The notes: generated by a model not told the origin, from the sequence alone. DNA of 64,000 nt from Paenibacillus sp. 598K (GCF_003851045.1 NZ_BFBX01000018.1:1-64000), one strand, 5' to 3'. Counted from the first letter of the stretch, positions 14,922 to 27,500 are shown. Made by a program: numbers and translations.

Positions 14922-16619
14922 ATGAACAAAGGGACTAAAAAGACACTATCTCTATTGCTGGCAGCATCCATGAGCATGTCCTTGCTTGCCGCCTGCACAG
15001 GAAACAACACGCCATCGACATCGAACACAGGCAAGGAGTCCTCGACCAACTCGGGGCAAAACAATCCGTCGACATCGCCGGAGTCCAAGACGCTGGAGCC
15101 GGTCAAGCTGGAGGTTATGCTCTGGGGAGATAAGCCCAAGCAATTCGACGAGATCGTCGCCGAGTTCGAGAGACAGACCCAGGATACGCTGAACATCGAC
15201 CTGAATGTGACCTGGACGCCGCTGGCCGACTACGGCAATAAAATCAAGCTGATGCTCTCGGCCGGTCAAAAGATCGATCTGGCCTTCGATGCGCCGTGGT
15301 TGAACATGCCCAGCTTGATTGCCAACGGAAGCTATATCGAATTGGACGGATACTTCAATAACGATCAATATCCGGGCTTGAAAAAAGCGTTTGGCGAAAG
15401 CTTGCTGAAAAACAATACGTTCGTCGGTCCCGACAAAGAGCAGCATCTCTATGGCGTGCCGCTCGGCCAAGGGTATGCTCCTGTATATGCGCTGTATTAT
15501 CGGAAGGATCTGAGCAAGAAGCACGGCATCCCGGAGCTGAAATCGTATGACGATATGATCGCTTACTTCGACGCCATCAAAAATAATGAGCCTGGCATGA
15601 CGCCTTACATCTTCAATAAGGATCAATACCCGCCGGCCTGGATCATCGACGGGGATAGCGGCTTGAAGATCAAGCAGGCCCAAAACGATATCTGGGAAGT
15701 ATCGACAGGCGCTGCGGGCGTCGCCAAATTGCATATCGTAGACAACCAGATCAAGGCGGCCTATTTGCCTGGAGAAAGCACGGAAGCGCTGAAGGACTTC
15801 CCTGCGCCTTACCAAGCGCCCGACTTCAGCACCAACGAAGAGATATTGAAGTGGAACGAGCAGGGCTTCATCGAATCCAATGCGATTAACCGCAAGGATG
15901 CGCAGGATCAATTTACGGCCGGTACCGCAGGCTCGTACATGCAGACGCTGGACAGCTATGTCGCGCTGGAGAACGCCCTGAAGGCAGCGGTAGCGGACAG
16001 CGAGCTAGGCGTCTATGTATACGAGAACAACGTACGCAATATGGAGCCGGCTTCTCTGCTCACCGAATTTAAATTCTGGAATTTCCTTAGCATTCCCGCT
16101 TCGTCCAAAAACGCAGATCGCGCCATGATGTTCCTCGATTGGATCTTTGCAAGCCAGGAGAATCACGACTTGTTCGAATACGGCATCGAAGGCAAGAACT
16201 GGGTCGCTGTAGGGGACGACAAATACAAGCTTCCGGATGGCGTAGACCCGGGCCAGAACTATGCATTCCCTGGCTACCAGCTCACCTGGAATCCGACCTA
16301 CATGCGTCTGGCCGAAGCGTATCCGCAAGATATCGTGAAGTATTACAGCTATGTTGCCCAGGACTCGACGTTCGTCAAGCAGATCAGCGCGGGCTTTACA
16401 TTTAACGGGGAGCCTGTAAAAACCGAATTGACCAACCCATCCTTTGCAAAAATGGCCGCGGATAACGCAGGCTTCGAGCTGGGACTGATCAAAAATATCG
16501 CCGATAGCAAAGCCAAACAGGAACAAAATCTGTTGAAGGACAAAAAGCTGCAGGAAGATATCCAGACGATCAAGGCGGAGCTCGTCAAGCAACTGCAAGC
16601 GTTCCTGGACGAGCAATGA
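14922..16619 (+). CDS. extracellular sugar-binding lipoprotein, DUF3502 type
   Basis: 565 residues with GGAGGGG eight bases ahead of the ATG. A signal peptide ends in the lipobox LLAAC near residue 25, followed by a Ser/Thr/Asn-rich tether. The body is a family 1 solute-binding fold (VKLEVMLWGDKPKQFDEIVAEF, KIDLAFDAPWLNMPSLIANGSYIELDGYF, YALYYRKDLSKKHGIPE). The C-terminus (ISAGFTFNGEPVKTELTN) matches the DUF3502 tail found in binding proteins that work with LplB/YtcP permeases. It would capture oligosaccharides outside the membrane and deliver them to the two permeases. Its stop overlaps the next gene's start by four bases (ATGA). Confidence 0.9.
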   Translation: MNKGTKKTLSLLLAASMSMSLLAACTGNNTPSTSNTGKESSTNSGQNNPSTSPESKTLEPVKLEVMLWGDKPKQFDEIVAEFERQTQDTLNIDLNVTWTPLADYGNKIKLMLSAGQKIDLAFDAPWLNMPSLIANGSYIELDGYFNNDQYPGLKKAFGESLLKNNTFVGPDKEQHLYGVPLGQGYAPVYALYYRKDLSKKHGIPELKSYDDMIAYFDAIKNNEPGMTPYIFNKDQYPPAWIIDGDSGLKIKQAQNDIWEVSTGAAGVAKLHIVDNQIKAAYLPGESTEALKDFPAPYQAPDFSTNEEILKWNEQGFIESNAINRKDAQDQFTAGTAGSYMQTLDSYVALENALKAAVADSELGVYVYENNVRNMEPASLLTEFKFWNFLSIPASSKNADRAMMFLDWIFASQENHDLFEYGIEGKNWVAVGDDKYKLPDGVDPGQNYAFPGYQLTWNPTYMRLAEAYPQDIVKYYSYVAQDSTFVKQISAGFTFNGEPVKTELTNPSFAKMAADNAGFELGLIKNIADSKAKQEQNLLKDKKLQEDIQTIKAELVKQLQAFLDEQ

Positions 16620-18976
16620 GGAACACGCGTTGGACCGTTGATCAACTGCGGGAGAGCGGCAGCAACCAGCAAAGGTGGCTTAGCCTACCCGGCAGCCGCG
16701 TCGTAGTCAATCCCTTCAACTTCAAGGAGGCGGGGACGACGTCCCCTGCTTCCTACAGCAATCGGGCCTCGCTGCCTCTAAATATCGGATACCTCGCGCC
16801 GCATATCCCCGCGTCCGAGATCGGGCTGGAGTTCGGCGATATGATGATGATCCATACCGATACGGGGCTCGATCCGCAGCGCATCGAAGGCGGCGTGTTG
16901 GATGGATCGGACCCGGCCCGCTGGACGCTAAGCGAATACGATGTGCCTGAGCATGGGTCCGTCCTGTTCGCAGACGCCGGCATCACGGTTACCGTTCATA
17001 GCGACGCGAGAGATTACTGGCAGTACCTGACGACAGAGCTTGAGGTGGATCTGGACCAGACGCCCATGCTGCTTGCGGCCATTCCCCATTGCAAGTCCGC
17101 ATGGAGCATCAAGGTCGCGCCGCTCGAGGCGGCATCGGCAGCCGAGGATATCGAGCTGATCGCGGAAAATTCCAACACGGGCGCGTTTCACGTCGATATC
17201 GCCGCAGCGACGGGTTGGCGAGGCCGCAGGCGCTTCAAGCTGAGGTTATACGCTTACGGGTTCGGCCAATCGATCGCCTTCGAGAAGCTGGAGCTCGCGG
17301 GGGTTGTGCAGCCCTACGCCGCTGCCGAACGCTATACGACCGAATGGGCGCCTCACGAGCTGGCCTTTCAAGCGAGCTACGGCGATGCGATGACGTTGGA
17401 GGGGCGAGACTTTGGGTACGCCCGCAACACGGTGTGCAGATCGATCGCTTGTACGCAAGCAGCGGAGGCAGACGCAGATATCATCCTGGGCGGCCGCTAT
17501 ACGGGACAGGTTACGTACGATCCGGGCCTGTCCATGCTTGTTGTCTCGGACAGTCGCTATAGCTGCGCCCTTCGACTGTTGGGAGAGTCTGCCGGGGAGA
17601 TCGTCTACTATGCCGATTATTGCGACTACATAGCCGGCGCCCGGCCCTTGCAGGAGCCGCCGCCGTTCGGATATTGGCAGATGCGGATCAAGCCCGAGCG
17701 GTACAAGAGAGAGGGGCTGCATCTGTTGGTCGCCTTCCCGGGTCCGCTGGAGACCGTCGAGGACCTGGTGCGCGATCTCGGCGCGATCTCGCCCGGGGAG
17801 TCGCTCGAGCAGCATCTAGCCGAGCATCGGCAGCAGAATGAACGCTTCTGGAACGATTATCTGGACAAGGTTCCCTCGCCTTCGCTGTTCTCGCTGGATC
17901 ATGTGCCCTCCGCAGGCGTAACGCCCGAGCAGGTAGAGGCGCAGTATTACAAGGCCTGGATCTTCCTGGCGTCCAACGTGCTGGACGTATCGCCGGAGGC
18001 TGGTTATCCCTATCCGCAATTATGCTGCGGCAAGCCTTCGCTATGGGGCTCCGGGGCGAATGAAGCGCCTTACTCTGCGGCATGGGAGAGCCTCTTCGCG
18101 ATCCAACTGTATGCGTATATCGATCCTGATGTCGCCTGGGCGGCGTTCAAGGGCTTGATGTCGCTGGTCGATGCCAGCGGCATGCTGGGGGGAGAAAGTC
18201 TGCCCTCCAGAAAAGCGCAGACGGCCATGATTTTATACGAGCTGACGGGCGATCTGGACGCCTTGCGGTCCGTCTCTCCCTCGATCCGTTCCTACTTGCG
18301 TTGGCGCGTGGACAACCCGCGCTGGATACTGGGATCGATCAATGATCCGAATTCGAAGGATTCGGAGTTTGTCGTGTCCGCCCTGATCGATATTTCTTAT
18401 TACATTCAGATCGCGCAATTGCTCGGCATGCAGGAAGAGATCCCGCTCTGGCAGGAGACGTATGCCGCATTATTGCACGACTACACCACATGGTTCTGGG
18501 ATACGCCGGGCGGATTTCCTCATCAATATTACGATGTCGCCACAGGCATCAGGAAACCGGGCTGCACCGCATGGGTGCTGACGGGCGTACACCTGCCTTC
18601 CCTGGAATCGCCGTATACGGATAGCCTGATCCGACGCTTCCAGGCGGAATTCGCCCCGAGCAAGCCGTTCGGAGGTCTGGCTTATCCGAAGCATCCGGAC
18701 GTGAACTTCGACATCTATGGCTTGATTCGGCTAGGTTATGCGGAGGAGGCGCGACAGCTTATCGAGGTATGTATCCGCGATGTGACGAGGTCCGGCTTTT
18801 TTGCGGAGCAGTATGACGTGGAGGACCTCCCCCATCCGACGGGAGTGAGGCCATCGATCTTCGGCTGCGCGCAACTGATCGAGTGCGTACTCCTCAAGAA
18901 CGGGTATCGTCTGGAGCTAGGCCAGCCTTATCGCATGGATCTGTTCCAGGAGCAAGGGCTGGTCGAGCATTGGTAA
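16616..18976 (+). CDS. putative cytoplasmic six-hairpin glycosidase, GH63-like
   Basis: 786 residues starting at the ATG inside an ATGA overlap with the binding-protein gene. There is no signal peptide. It opens QQRWLSLPGSRVVVNPFNF. Residues about 140-240 form a beta-sandwich module ending in TGWRGRRRFKLRLYAYG. The C-terminal half has features of (alpha/alpha)6 glycosidases: YYKAWIFLASN, GKPSLWGSG, AWESLFAIQLYAYI, GESLPSRKAQTAMILY, and FFAEQYDVEDLPHPTGVRPSIFG. The last resembles the ENYNPLTG catalytic-base segment of GH63 enzymes, with the glutamate of AEQY as candidate base. A conserved aspartate in NDPNSKDSEF is a candidate acid. Two larger exported paralogues follow in the same locus. It probably degrades imported oligosaccharide; the family assignment is by pattern only and the linkage is unknown. 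Confidence 0.65.
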   Translation: MRNTRWTVDQLRESGSNQQRWLSLPGSRVVVNPFNFKEAGTTSPASYSNRASLPLNIGYLAPHIPASEIGLEFGDMMMIHTDTGLDPQRIEGGVLDGSDPARWTLSEYDVPEHGSVLFADAGITVTVHSDARDYWQYLTTELEVDLDQTPMLLAAIPHCKSAWSIKVAPLEAASAAEDIELIAENSNTGAFHVDIAAATGWRGRRRFKLRLYAYGFGQSIAFEKLELAGVVQPYAAAERYTTEWAPHELAFQASYGDAMTLEGRDFGYARNTVCRSIACTQAAEADADIILGGRYTGQVTYDPGLSMLVVSDSRYSCALRLLGESAGEIVYYADYCDYIAGARPLQEPPPFGYWQMRIKPERYKREGLHLLVAFPGPLETVEDLVRDLGAISPGESLEQHLAEHRQQNERFWNDYLDKVPSPSLFSLDHVPSAGVTPEQVEAQYYKAWIFLASNVLDVSPEAGYPYPQLCCGKPSLWGSGANEAPYSAAWESLFAIQLYAYIDPDVAWAAFKGLMSLVDASGMLGGESLPSRKAQTAMILYELTGDLDALRSVSPSIRSYLRWRVDNPRWILGSINDPNSKDSEFVVSALIDISYYIQIAQLLGMQEEIPLWQETYAALLHDYTTWFWDTPGGFPHQYYDVATGIRKPGCTAWVLTGVHLPSLESPYTDSLIRRFQAEFAPSKPFGGLAYPKHPDVNFDIYGLIRLGYAEEARQLIEVCIRDVTRSGFFAEQYDVEDLPHPTGVRPSIFGCAQLIECVLLKNGYRLELGQPYRMDLFQEQGLVEHW

Positions 18977-19012
18977 GTACGGATTCAACCATAGAGATTT
19001 CAAGGATTGGGA

Positions 19013-21559
19013 GTGTCGAAACTGACGAATATCGTATCTTTACGCGATTGCGAATGGGGATTGATGGGCTTCTACAAAAACCAATGGCGATTGTATGAGT
19101 CCATGGAGCTCGGACATGAGATCAATCCTGCGATCAGCTATATGAAAGCAAAAATTCCCGGCAGCGTCCAAACGGATCTCATGACCAGCGGCTGGCTCGC
19201 CGATCCGAACATAGGCTTGGCCAGCCTGGAGGGGGAATGGGTCAATAATCGGGAATGGGTGTACGAGACGAACTTCAGTCTGCCCGAGGACTGGCTGGAG
19301 GATCGGTGCGAGCTCGTATTCGAAGGGCTGGATTACTCCGGAGAGATCCATCTGAATGGCAAGAGGCTAGCTATGTTCGAGGGGATGTTTATCCCCGTCA
19401 GACTGGATGTCACGGACCGGCTTCGGACCGATGGACCGAACCGATTGCTCGTCGTATTCCATACCGCGCCGGATGTCGACGGACAATTCGGTTATTCCAA
19501 TCAGATACGAAAGCTGAAATCGCGGTTCAACTATGCCTGGGATTGGTGCCCGAGGATCGTCCCGGTCGGGATCTGGCGAGATGTCTATCTTCACACCTAC
19601 AGCGACGCGAAGATCAATGACTTCTACCCTCAGGCGAATGTAGAGGACAATATGGCGGATGGCGAGGTGCGATTCACTACGGAGGTGACCGTCGAGCGAC
19701 GAGGCACGTATACGATCTCTTATACGGTGACGACGGACCAAGGCGAGCAGAAGGCGTGTGCCGTCCATACGGAGGAGCTGCGATGCGGGACGTATCGTAT
19801 CGAGCACGAGCTGGCAGTACCCGACATTGCGCTGTGGTGGCCCAACGGGTACGGCAAGCAGCCGCTGTATCGAGTGGGGATCGAGATTGCGGATGAGCAG
19901 CAGACCATCGCCTGCCACGCGAGCAAGTCGATCGGATTCCGCAGCGTGCAATGTATTCCGAATCCCGGTTCCCCCGAGCAGGCGCTGCCTTATACGCTCG
20001 TCGTCAATGGCAGACGGATCTTCATGAAAGGCGTCAATTGGGTGCCGATTCGCCCCTTTTACGGAGACGTCCAGGCGGACGAATATGCCGACTACCTTGG
20101 CCGGTTCAAAGCGATGAACGCGAATATGCTGCGCGTGTGGGGCGGGGCGATTATCGAAAAACAAGCTTTCTACGAGTACTGCGATGCCAACGGACTGATG
20201 GTGTGGCAGGAGTTCCTGCAATCCTCTAGCGGCATCAACAATACACCGCCGGACGATCCGCGGTTTCTCGATGAATTGGAGCAGGTGGCGAGCCATGCGA
20301 TTAAGGAAAAACGAGCCCATCCGAGTCTCGTCATCTGGTGCGGAGGCAACGAGCTGATGTGGGAAGGGTTCAAGCCTGTCGACGAGCGACATGCCAACAT
20401 CGCAAGGCTGGAAAAAATCGTCGCGGCGCTTGATCCGGGCCGCATCTTTTTGCCGACGAGCGCCTCCGGTCCCCGCTTTACGGCGGATATCAGGCAGATG
20501 GGCAAAGGGCTTCATCACGATGTACACGGGCCTTGGGTTTATCTCGAGGAGGAGCATTACGCGTTTTTTAATCAGGACGACTCCCTCTTGCTGTCCGAGA
20601 TGGGCACTCCGGGTGTAGCAAGAGCGGAGAATATCGAGAAGTATGCGATCGACTGCTCGGCCTGGCCGCCGACCAAGGATAATCCGTATTGGGTTCACCG
20701 GGGGGCGTGGTGGATTCAGTGGGAGCAGTTGAACCGACTCTTCGGCGAGTGGAGCCGCGAGCATGACGAGCTGCAGCTCTACAGTCAGGCGAGCCGTTAT
20801 GTGCAGATGGAATCGCTCCGTTATGCGATCGAAGCGACGCGGAGAAGGGAGCCGGCGTCCTCCGGTTTTATCATCTGGATGGGCAATGAACCGTATGCCA
20901 ACAACTCCAACACCTCCGTCATCGAATACGACGGGATGGTCAAGCCGGCTTATTATGCGGTGAAGGATGCCTTCGCCTCGCGCCATATCTCGGCGAGGTA
21001 CGACAAGATCAAGTACAGCGAAGGCGAGCGGTTCGCCTGTTCGTTGTATTGGCACGACGAGTCTGGCGCAGACGGGGACAGCTTTGAAGTGCTGGCCGAG
21101 GTCGTTGGGGTCGATGGCACGGTGTACAAGCAGCAGCGGTATAGCTGCGCTTCCGGGCCCTCGGCGACGCAAGCAGGCGAGCTGGAATGGATCGTCGCGG
21201 CGGCTCCGTACGCGCTCTTCTTCTTGAGATTGCAGGTGCGGGATCGCGACCATACGGTGGTCAGCTCCAACACCTACTTGTATTCGCTGGACTTGGCCTC
21301 CCCGTATCGTCCGCTGCGTCAGTTGCCCAACGCATCGTTAGCGATCGAGCTTGGGGAGCAGGGGCAATTGCATATTCGGAACGTCTCCGATATTGCGGCC
21401 GTAGGGGTTATGGTTCAAGAGAAGGAAGCGTCGAGATTTGCTTCGTTCGATCGTAACTATCTTTCTATTTTTCCGGGAGAGAGCGTTACGGTGACATGTT
21501 CCATGCTCCCTATCGATACAGTGGAGCAGTTTGTAGTCAATGGTTTCAACCTAGAGTAA
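19013..21559 (+). CDS. GH2 family beta-mannosidase, cytoplasmic
   Basis: 848 residues from the GTG at 19013, which has AAGGA at good spacing; the TTG at 19007 sits too close to it. The sugar-binding domain carries the family signature (EWVYETNFSLPEDW, LVFEGLDYSGEIHLNGKRL, NQIRKLKSRFNYAWDWCPRIVPVGIWRDVYL). The catalytic barrel has MLRVWGGAIIEKQAFYEYCD, acid/base Glu447 in WCGGNELMW and nucleophile Glu529 in LLLSEMGTPG. No signal peptide is present. Enzymes of this type remove non-reducing beta-mannose, for example the Man-beta-1,4-GlcNAc of N-glycan cores or manno-oligosaccharides. Together with the GH38 enzyme, it argues that the imported sugar has both alpha- and beta-linked mannose. It follows the six-hairpin gene by 36 bases in the same operon. 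Confidence 0.9.
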   Translation: MSKLTNIVSLRDCEWGLMGFYKNQWRLYESMELGHEINPAISYMKAKIPGSVQTDLMTSGWLADPNIGLASLEGEWVNNREWVYETNFSLPEDWLEDRCELVFEGLDYSGEIHLNGKRLAMFEGMFIPVRLDVTDRLRTDGPNRLLVVFHTAPDVDGQFGYSNQIRKLKSRFNYAWDWCPRIVPVGIWRDVYLHTYSDAKINDFYPQANVEDNMADGEVRFTTEVTVERRGTYTISYTVTTDQGEQKACAVHTEELRCGTYRIEHELAVPDIALWWPNGYGKQPLYRVGIEIADEQQTIACHASKSIGFRSVQCIPNPGSPEQALPYTLVVNGRRIFMKGVNWVPIRPFYGDVQADEYADYLGRFKAMNANMLRVWGGAIIEKQAFYEYCDANGLMVWQEFLQSSSGINNTPPDDPRFLDELEQVASHAIKEKRAHPSLVIWCGGNELMWEGFKPVDERHANIARLEKIVAALDPGRIFLPTSASGPRFTADIRQMGKGLHHDVHGPWVYLEEEHYAFFNQDDSLLLSEMGTPGVARAENIEKYAIDCSAWPPTKDNPYWVHRGAWWIQWEQLNRLFGEWSREHDELQLYSQASRYVQMESLRYAIEATRRREPASSGFIIWMGNEPYANNSNTSVIEYDGMVKPAYYAVKDAFASRHISARYDKIKYSEGERFACSLYWHDESGADGDSFEVLAEVVGVDGTVYKQQRYSCASGPSATQAGELEWIVAAAPYALFFLRLQVRDRDHTVVSSNTYLYSLDLASPYRPLRQLPNASLAIELGEQGQLHIRNVSDIAAVGVMVQEKEASRFASFDRNYLSIFPGESVTVTCSMLPIDTVEQFVVNGFNLE

Positions 21560-21598
21560 CCGAACTAACCGTTGATACAACAAAAGGGAGGATATCGT

Positions 21599-24500
21599 AT
21601 GTATAGGTTCGCGAGATGGAATAGACCGATTGCACTACTGCTCATCGCATGTCTGTTATTATCTTATCCGGGTATGATCGCTGCGCAGAGCTCGGAGCTG
21701 GACAATCACTGGGCACAACCGGCCATGACGAAATGGATCGACAAGGGGATCATCCGGGGGGATGGCAAGCAGGCGTACAAGCCGGATCGACCGATGACCC
21801 GGGCGGAGCTGACCAGCTTTATCGTACGGATACTGAATCTGCAGGAAACGAGCGCTACCTCCTTTGTCGATGTGCCGGCCGATGCCTGGTATGCGTCCGA
21901 TTTCTCGAAGGCCTACCGTGCGGGGATCGTCGTAGGCGATGCGAATGGAAGGGCCAGACCGCTGGATACGATTAGCCGCGAGGAAGCGGCGGTCCTGTAT
22001 GCCCGCGTATTCCAATTGCAGGCGAGCGAGCCATCGCAGGCGCATACGTTTGCCGATGACGCGCTGATCGCCGACTGGAGCCGCGATGCGATTCAGGCGA
22101 TGCAGGAGAAGGGCTATATCCGCGGGAAGAACGGCAATGTCTTTGACCCCAAGGGTCGCTTAACCCGTGCAGAAGCCTTCCAGATCTTCGATAATGTCGT
22201 GGATGAAGTCATAAGCGATGCGGGCACCTACTCGGGAGACTACGCCAAAAGCGTCATCGTGAACGGCAATCCAGTCGTACTCTCCAAGATGAAAATCAAA
22301 GGCAATCTCTACATTACGGCTGGAGTCGATGCGGACGCACTCGCACTGGATCAGGTCGAGGTCGAAGGAAATGTATACCTCGATGGCGCCGGGACGGAAG
22401 GGATAACCTTCTCCAATGTTCAGGTGAAGGGAACGGTTATCGTAAACAAGGGGCAGCTCAATGTTGAGGTGAATAACAGCATCATCCATGCTCTGGAGCT
22501 GGCGAAGCCGGCAACGATACGCTTGAATGGTTCCAAGGCGGACATGATGACGCTTGGCGCCAAGGGAGCGGGGAGCGAGCTGCATCTCGATCCGCAATCG
22601 AGCGTGGGGCAATTCGTCGCCCAAGCCGCTATCGCCATCACAGGCGCCCAGGGGATCGAGCAAGCCGATATTAAGGCCAGCGGCGTGACGATGGATCGCC
22701 AACCGGGCAAGCTCAGTATTGCCCCGGGTGTAAGCGTCACGATCGCGGGCAAGGCAGTCACCTCCGAGGACTTGAACAATCCGGGCTCGACGGGCACGGG
22801 AGGGGGCAGCGTCTACCCGACCAACCCGAGCGGACCGACTGGGCCGACCACCCCCATCGATCCAACTGATCCGACAGATCCGGTAGGCGCGATGCTCAGC
22901 CAGCAGCTCGCCGAAGAGGATGGTCCGCAGCAGCGTCGGTGGATGAGCGTGCCCGGCAGCCGAATTGTCGTTAATCCGTTCGACTTCCATCTACCAGACC
23001 CGACGACGCAGGTTCATTACAGCAATAGCCCGATTCTTCCACTGAATATCGGGTTCCTCAGTCCATGGCCGACGGATTACAAGGGATATACGTTGCCGAA
23101 CGTTATGGGCGTCTTCGATAAGTCGCAGACAGACCAGGCGGTCGACACCGTATGGTCGGCCAGCTTTGACGATCCGGACAAATGGCGCATCAGCGAGTTC
23201 GAATTTCCAGAGGATGCGATCGTCGACTTCGATCCGGAGTATATCCGATTGCATGTCAAAAACGATGCGACCTATCCTTGGCAATTCCTGACCAGCGAAT
23301 CGATCGCAATCGATCTGGACAAGCAGCCTTTATTGCAGCTTCATACCGAGACGACAGGCACCTGGGCGATCAAGATCTACGACTTGAGCAAGGGCGACCG
23401 CGGAGATGAACGGGTGCTGCGGGCGGAAGGCTCGGGCGACGGAACAGAGACGATCGATATCGCCAAGATGGTCCCGGACTGGAAGGGCGAAAAGGATATT
23501 CTGCTGCGCATCTTCCAGGTGGGCAAGGGCAGCTACCTCAACATCGATACGCTGGAGATCGTCGAGATTCAGTCGGCACTGGCGGAGGCCGAGGCATATA
23601 CGACCACCTGGGCACCGCATGAGCTGACCTTCGGGGCGGACTATAAGAGCGGTCTGCGATTGGAAGGGGCTGATTTCTTCTATGACGAGGACACGGTTGT
23701 GCGCACGATTCAAGCGAAGCGCCAAGGAACCAGCTCCTCCCTCTCCTTGTTTGGGCAATACAAAGGGGATATCCAATGGATGGAAGAGATCAACACGCTG
23801 TACGTATCCACGGGTGAAGACCAGCAGGATCAGCAGTACGCGATTTCCTTCGGTCAGTTGTCCTCCAGCGGGATTCGGTATTTCGCGAGCTATGCCGATA
23901 TGCTGACTGACAACGGCTCGCCTGAGCCATTCGGCAGAGGGTACTGGCTGATGGACTTCGACCTGACGGTAATGCCGACTGGAGGATTAGCTACAGCCTT
24001 CAGCATCGGGACGTCGGCGGATAGCAAGGCGAGTGTTCTCGCAGCGGTTCGCCAACCATTTGCGAACAACGATCGGGATCGCAAAGCGAAGGAACGATTG
24101 AACCAGTGGAATCAATATTTGGCCAAAGTACCTGCGCCGGGTCGTTTCGAGCTCGAATATGTCGATTCGCAGGGTGTCACCTTCGAGCAGATCGAGCAGG
24201 AGTATTACAAGGCCTGGGTATTCACGGCTTCCAATATTTTGGCCGCCGCTCCCGAAGTGGGCTTTGACTATCCGCAGATCGTGACCGGGAAAGCCTCGCT
24301 ATGGGCACATGGCGACCCCAAAGCGGCATATTCCGCTTCGTGGGAAAGCTTGCTGTCGATTCAACAGTATGCCTACATCGACGTCGACCTGGCATGGGAA
24401 GCCTTCAAGGGACTGATGTCTCTGGTGGATGAAGACGGACTGATGGCAGGGGAGAGCTTGCCTTCGAGGAAGGCTCAGACGGCGCTCATTCTCTACAACA

Positions 24501-27500
24501 TATCCAAGGACGCCGAGTCTTTGGAAGACATCTACCCTGCGCTGGAGCGGTATCTGTTGTGGAGGATCGATCATCTGCGCTGGATTATGCCTGGCATCGA
24601 CGATCCGACGGTCATTGATGCGGAGTTTGCCGTCTCTGCGCTGAAGGATATCGAATTTACGATTCAGATTTCCCGAATCCTGGGTTATACCGACAAGGTG
24701 GATGTGTGGGAGGATCGATATCGGGACTTGTACATCAAGTACACGACGACCTTCTGGAAGGATGGCGTGCCTTACCAATACTATAATCTGGTGAATGGCG
24801 AATTCACGCCGGGCAACCCGCTTTGGACGTCCACAGGCATGTATATTACCGATCTGGACTCGACGTTGCGCGAGAGCTTGTATGCGCGATTGAAGGCGAA
24901 TATGAAGCCGGAGGAGCCGTTCGCCGGGCTGTTTATTCCGAAGCATCCGGATATTAGTTATTTGACCTACGGTCTTATCGAGCATGGCTTCGTCGATGAC
25001 GCGAGAGTGATTATCGAGACGATGGTAAGGGATGTAACCCAGGCTCATTTCTTCGCCGAACAGTATGTGGTGCCCGGCGTGCCTTATCCGCAAGGCGTCC
25101 GTCCGTCATCGTTTGGCGCGACGATGCTCGTCGATAACGTGCTGCAGCGCAATGGCTTGCGCACAGACCTGGGCGAGCCGCTGTTCACGAATCTGTTCGA
25201 CACGAATGGAGAAGTGTCCAATCTTTCCCTTGGCGGGTCGATCATGAACTTCGCATTGGATGCTGCCAAGCAGGAGATCCAGTTGTCGGGCTCCTGGATG
25301 GGCGGGACGACGGCTGTTATCCAGGCTCCCGATCATAAGCCGGTGCGCTTGCCCGCCGTCGCGGAATCGCCGCTCGAGGATCGCATCCTCGGGATTGGCG
25401 AGCAGGCGAAGCTGCCGTTGCAAGCTTCGATCAGCTATTCGGTGGCGAGCAGCAATGCTGCAATAGCCTCCGCCGAGTTGACCGACAACGTACTCACGGT
25501 GACCGGTCGCTCTGCCGGGAACGCGGTAATCACCGTCGTCTCTACCCGGAATGGCTATTCCGATACGATCCGTACGTTTCATGTAGCCGTGTCTCCTGCA
25601 GGATGGCAGCACGAGCAGGCGGGCGGCCTGGATGCATGGACCTGGGATCGCGGCAAGCTCCAGGCGAGCCAGACAGGCGGGAAGCTTCGGCTTGATGTGG
25701 TGCAGGATCATTACATCGAGACGGTCATCGCAGCCGATGCCGAATCGGTACAATTGCTGAAGCTCGCGGTAGAGCAGGCCAACGCGCGTTGGGGCGTCAG
25801 CTTGATCGACGGCAATAATCAGGAGATCGTCCTGCAACCCATCGGAGACGCAACGGGCGAGCACCTCTTTGATGTGGCAGCCTTGACGGGCTGGACGGGC
25901 CAGCAGACCTTCAAGCTGCGGATCTATGCCTCGCAGTCCGGCGGAAGCGTGAGCTTCCGTACATTGGAGCTGCTACGCAAGCCCGAGATCGGTATGCAGA
26001 GCATCGCCGACTATGAAGTCGAGGCGTATACGGAGACGAGCATTCCGCTGCGGACCGTCCCTGGACGGGTCAGCTATCACTTGACCTCGGAGCATCCGGA
26101 GATCGCTACGGCGCAGATGGCGGGCAATCGACTGAAGCTGCAAGCGCTGAGCGAAGGGACGACGACGATCACGATTCTATTGAAGCGAGACTTCTATGCA
26201 GATCGCGAGCTCTCGTTCCAGGCGAGCGTTAGCGTCCCGGATGTGACGGCTGCCGATATCGCGCCTCAGTATGTATCGGTCGATGCGAGCAAGCGAGTAC
26301 AGGTGACTGCCGTTCCGGATAACGTAACGATCGTACCGGTGTCAAGCGACAGCGGTGTCGTGCAGGCCGCGGTACAAGACGGGAAGCTCTCGATTACAGG
26401 CGTAGCCGAAGGGACGGCGACCGTCACATTAACGCTCTCGAAGACGGGGTACCAGTCCATCACGAAGACATTCCCAGTGACCGTGTTCGCCAAGGGCTTG
26501 GGCTGGCAAGCGGACTTCACGGACTTGCAGCGTTGGAGCTACGGCTATTCCACGAACCCGGGCGGCATGAATGTTGCACAGTTGGATGGGGGAGCGGACG
26601 GCGTCAAGCTGACGGTGACCGATCAGGCCAACCCGACCTGGCAGCCATTCTATACCAAGATCAAGGTGAATGTGGACGAGACGCCGATCCTGCAAATTCG
26701 AACCTCCGACGTCTCCAAAGACTGGACGGTGAAAATCGGGACCAGCGAATTTGGAGACGAGCAGGCGTTGAAGGGAGAGGACGGCTCGGAAGGCACGTTC
26801 CACTGGAATGTGAAGGATTTTGGATCGATGTCCGGTTGGACCGGGGAGCAGGAATTTTTCGTCAAGGTGTATCTGGTCGGAGGGTCGGGCGCTTCCATCA
26901 CGATCGATCAACTGCGGATGGTCAGCCAGACCTATCTCGACAACAGCGCATTGGCCATTACCGTAGGCGATATTGCGCCGCAGCAGGTCTCGGTCGATGC
27001 GAGCAAGCAAGTAGCGGTCGCTGCCGTACCAGGCGACGTCACGATCGTTCCGGTATCCAGCGATAGCGCTATCGTGCAAGCGACGGTCCAAGCCGGGAAG
27101 CTGTCGATTACCGGCATCTCCGAGGGGACGGCCAATGTGACGTTGACGTTGTCCAAGACGGGGTATCCTTCGGCAACCAAGACATTCCCGGTGACGGTGT
27201 ATGCCAAGGGCTTGGGCTGGCAGGCAGACTTCACGGACTTGCAGCAGTGGGAATACGGGTATTCTTCTAATCCTGGCGGCATCCATGTCGAGCAGGTGAA
27301 CGGCGGCATCGATGGCATTCGATTAACGACGACGCCGCTGGCAGATCCGCCTTGGCAACATTTCTATACGAAGGTCAAGGTGAAGGTGAATGTCGATGAG
27401 ACGCCGATCCTGCAGATTCGCACCTCCGCGCCAGTGAACAACTGGACGATCAAAATCGAGAACCAGGACATTGGCGTCGATCAAGCGCTGAAGCCGGAGG

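Noticed and set aside
19367..21253. Minus-strand frame of 628 codons
   Set aside because: Antisense to the GH2 beta-mannosidase; high GC at third positions keeps the shadow frame open. No domain is recognisable.
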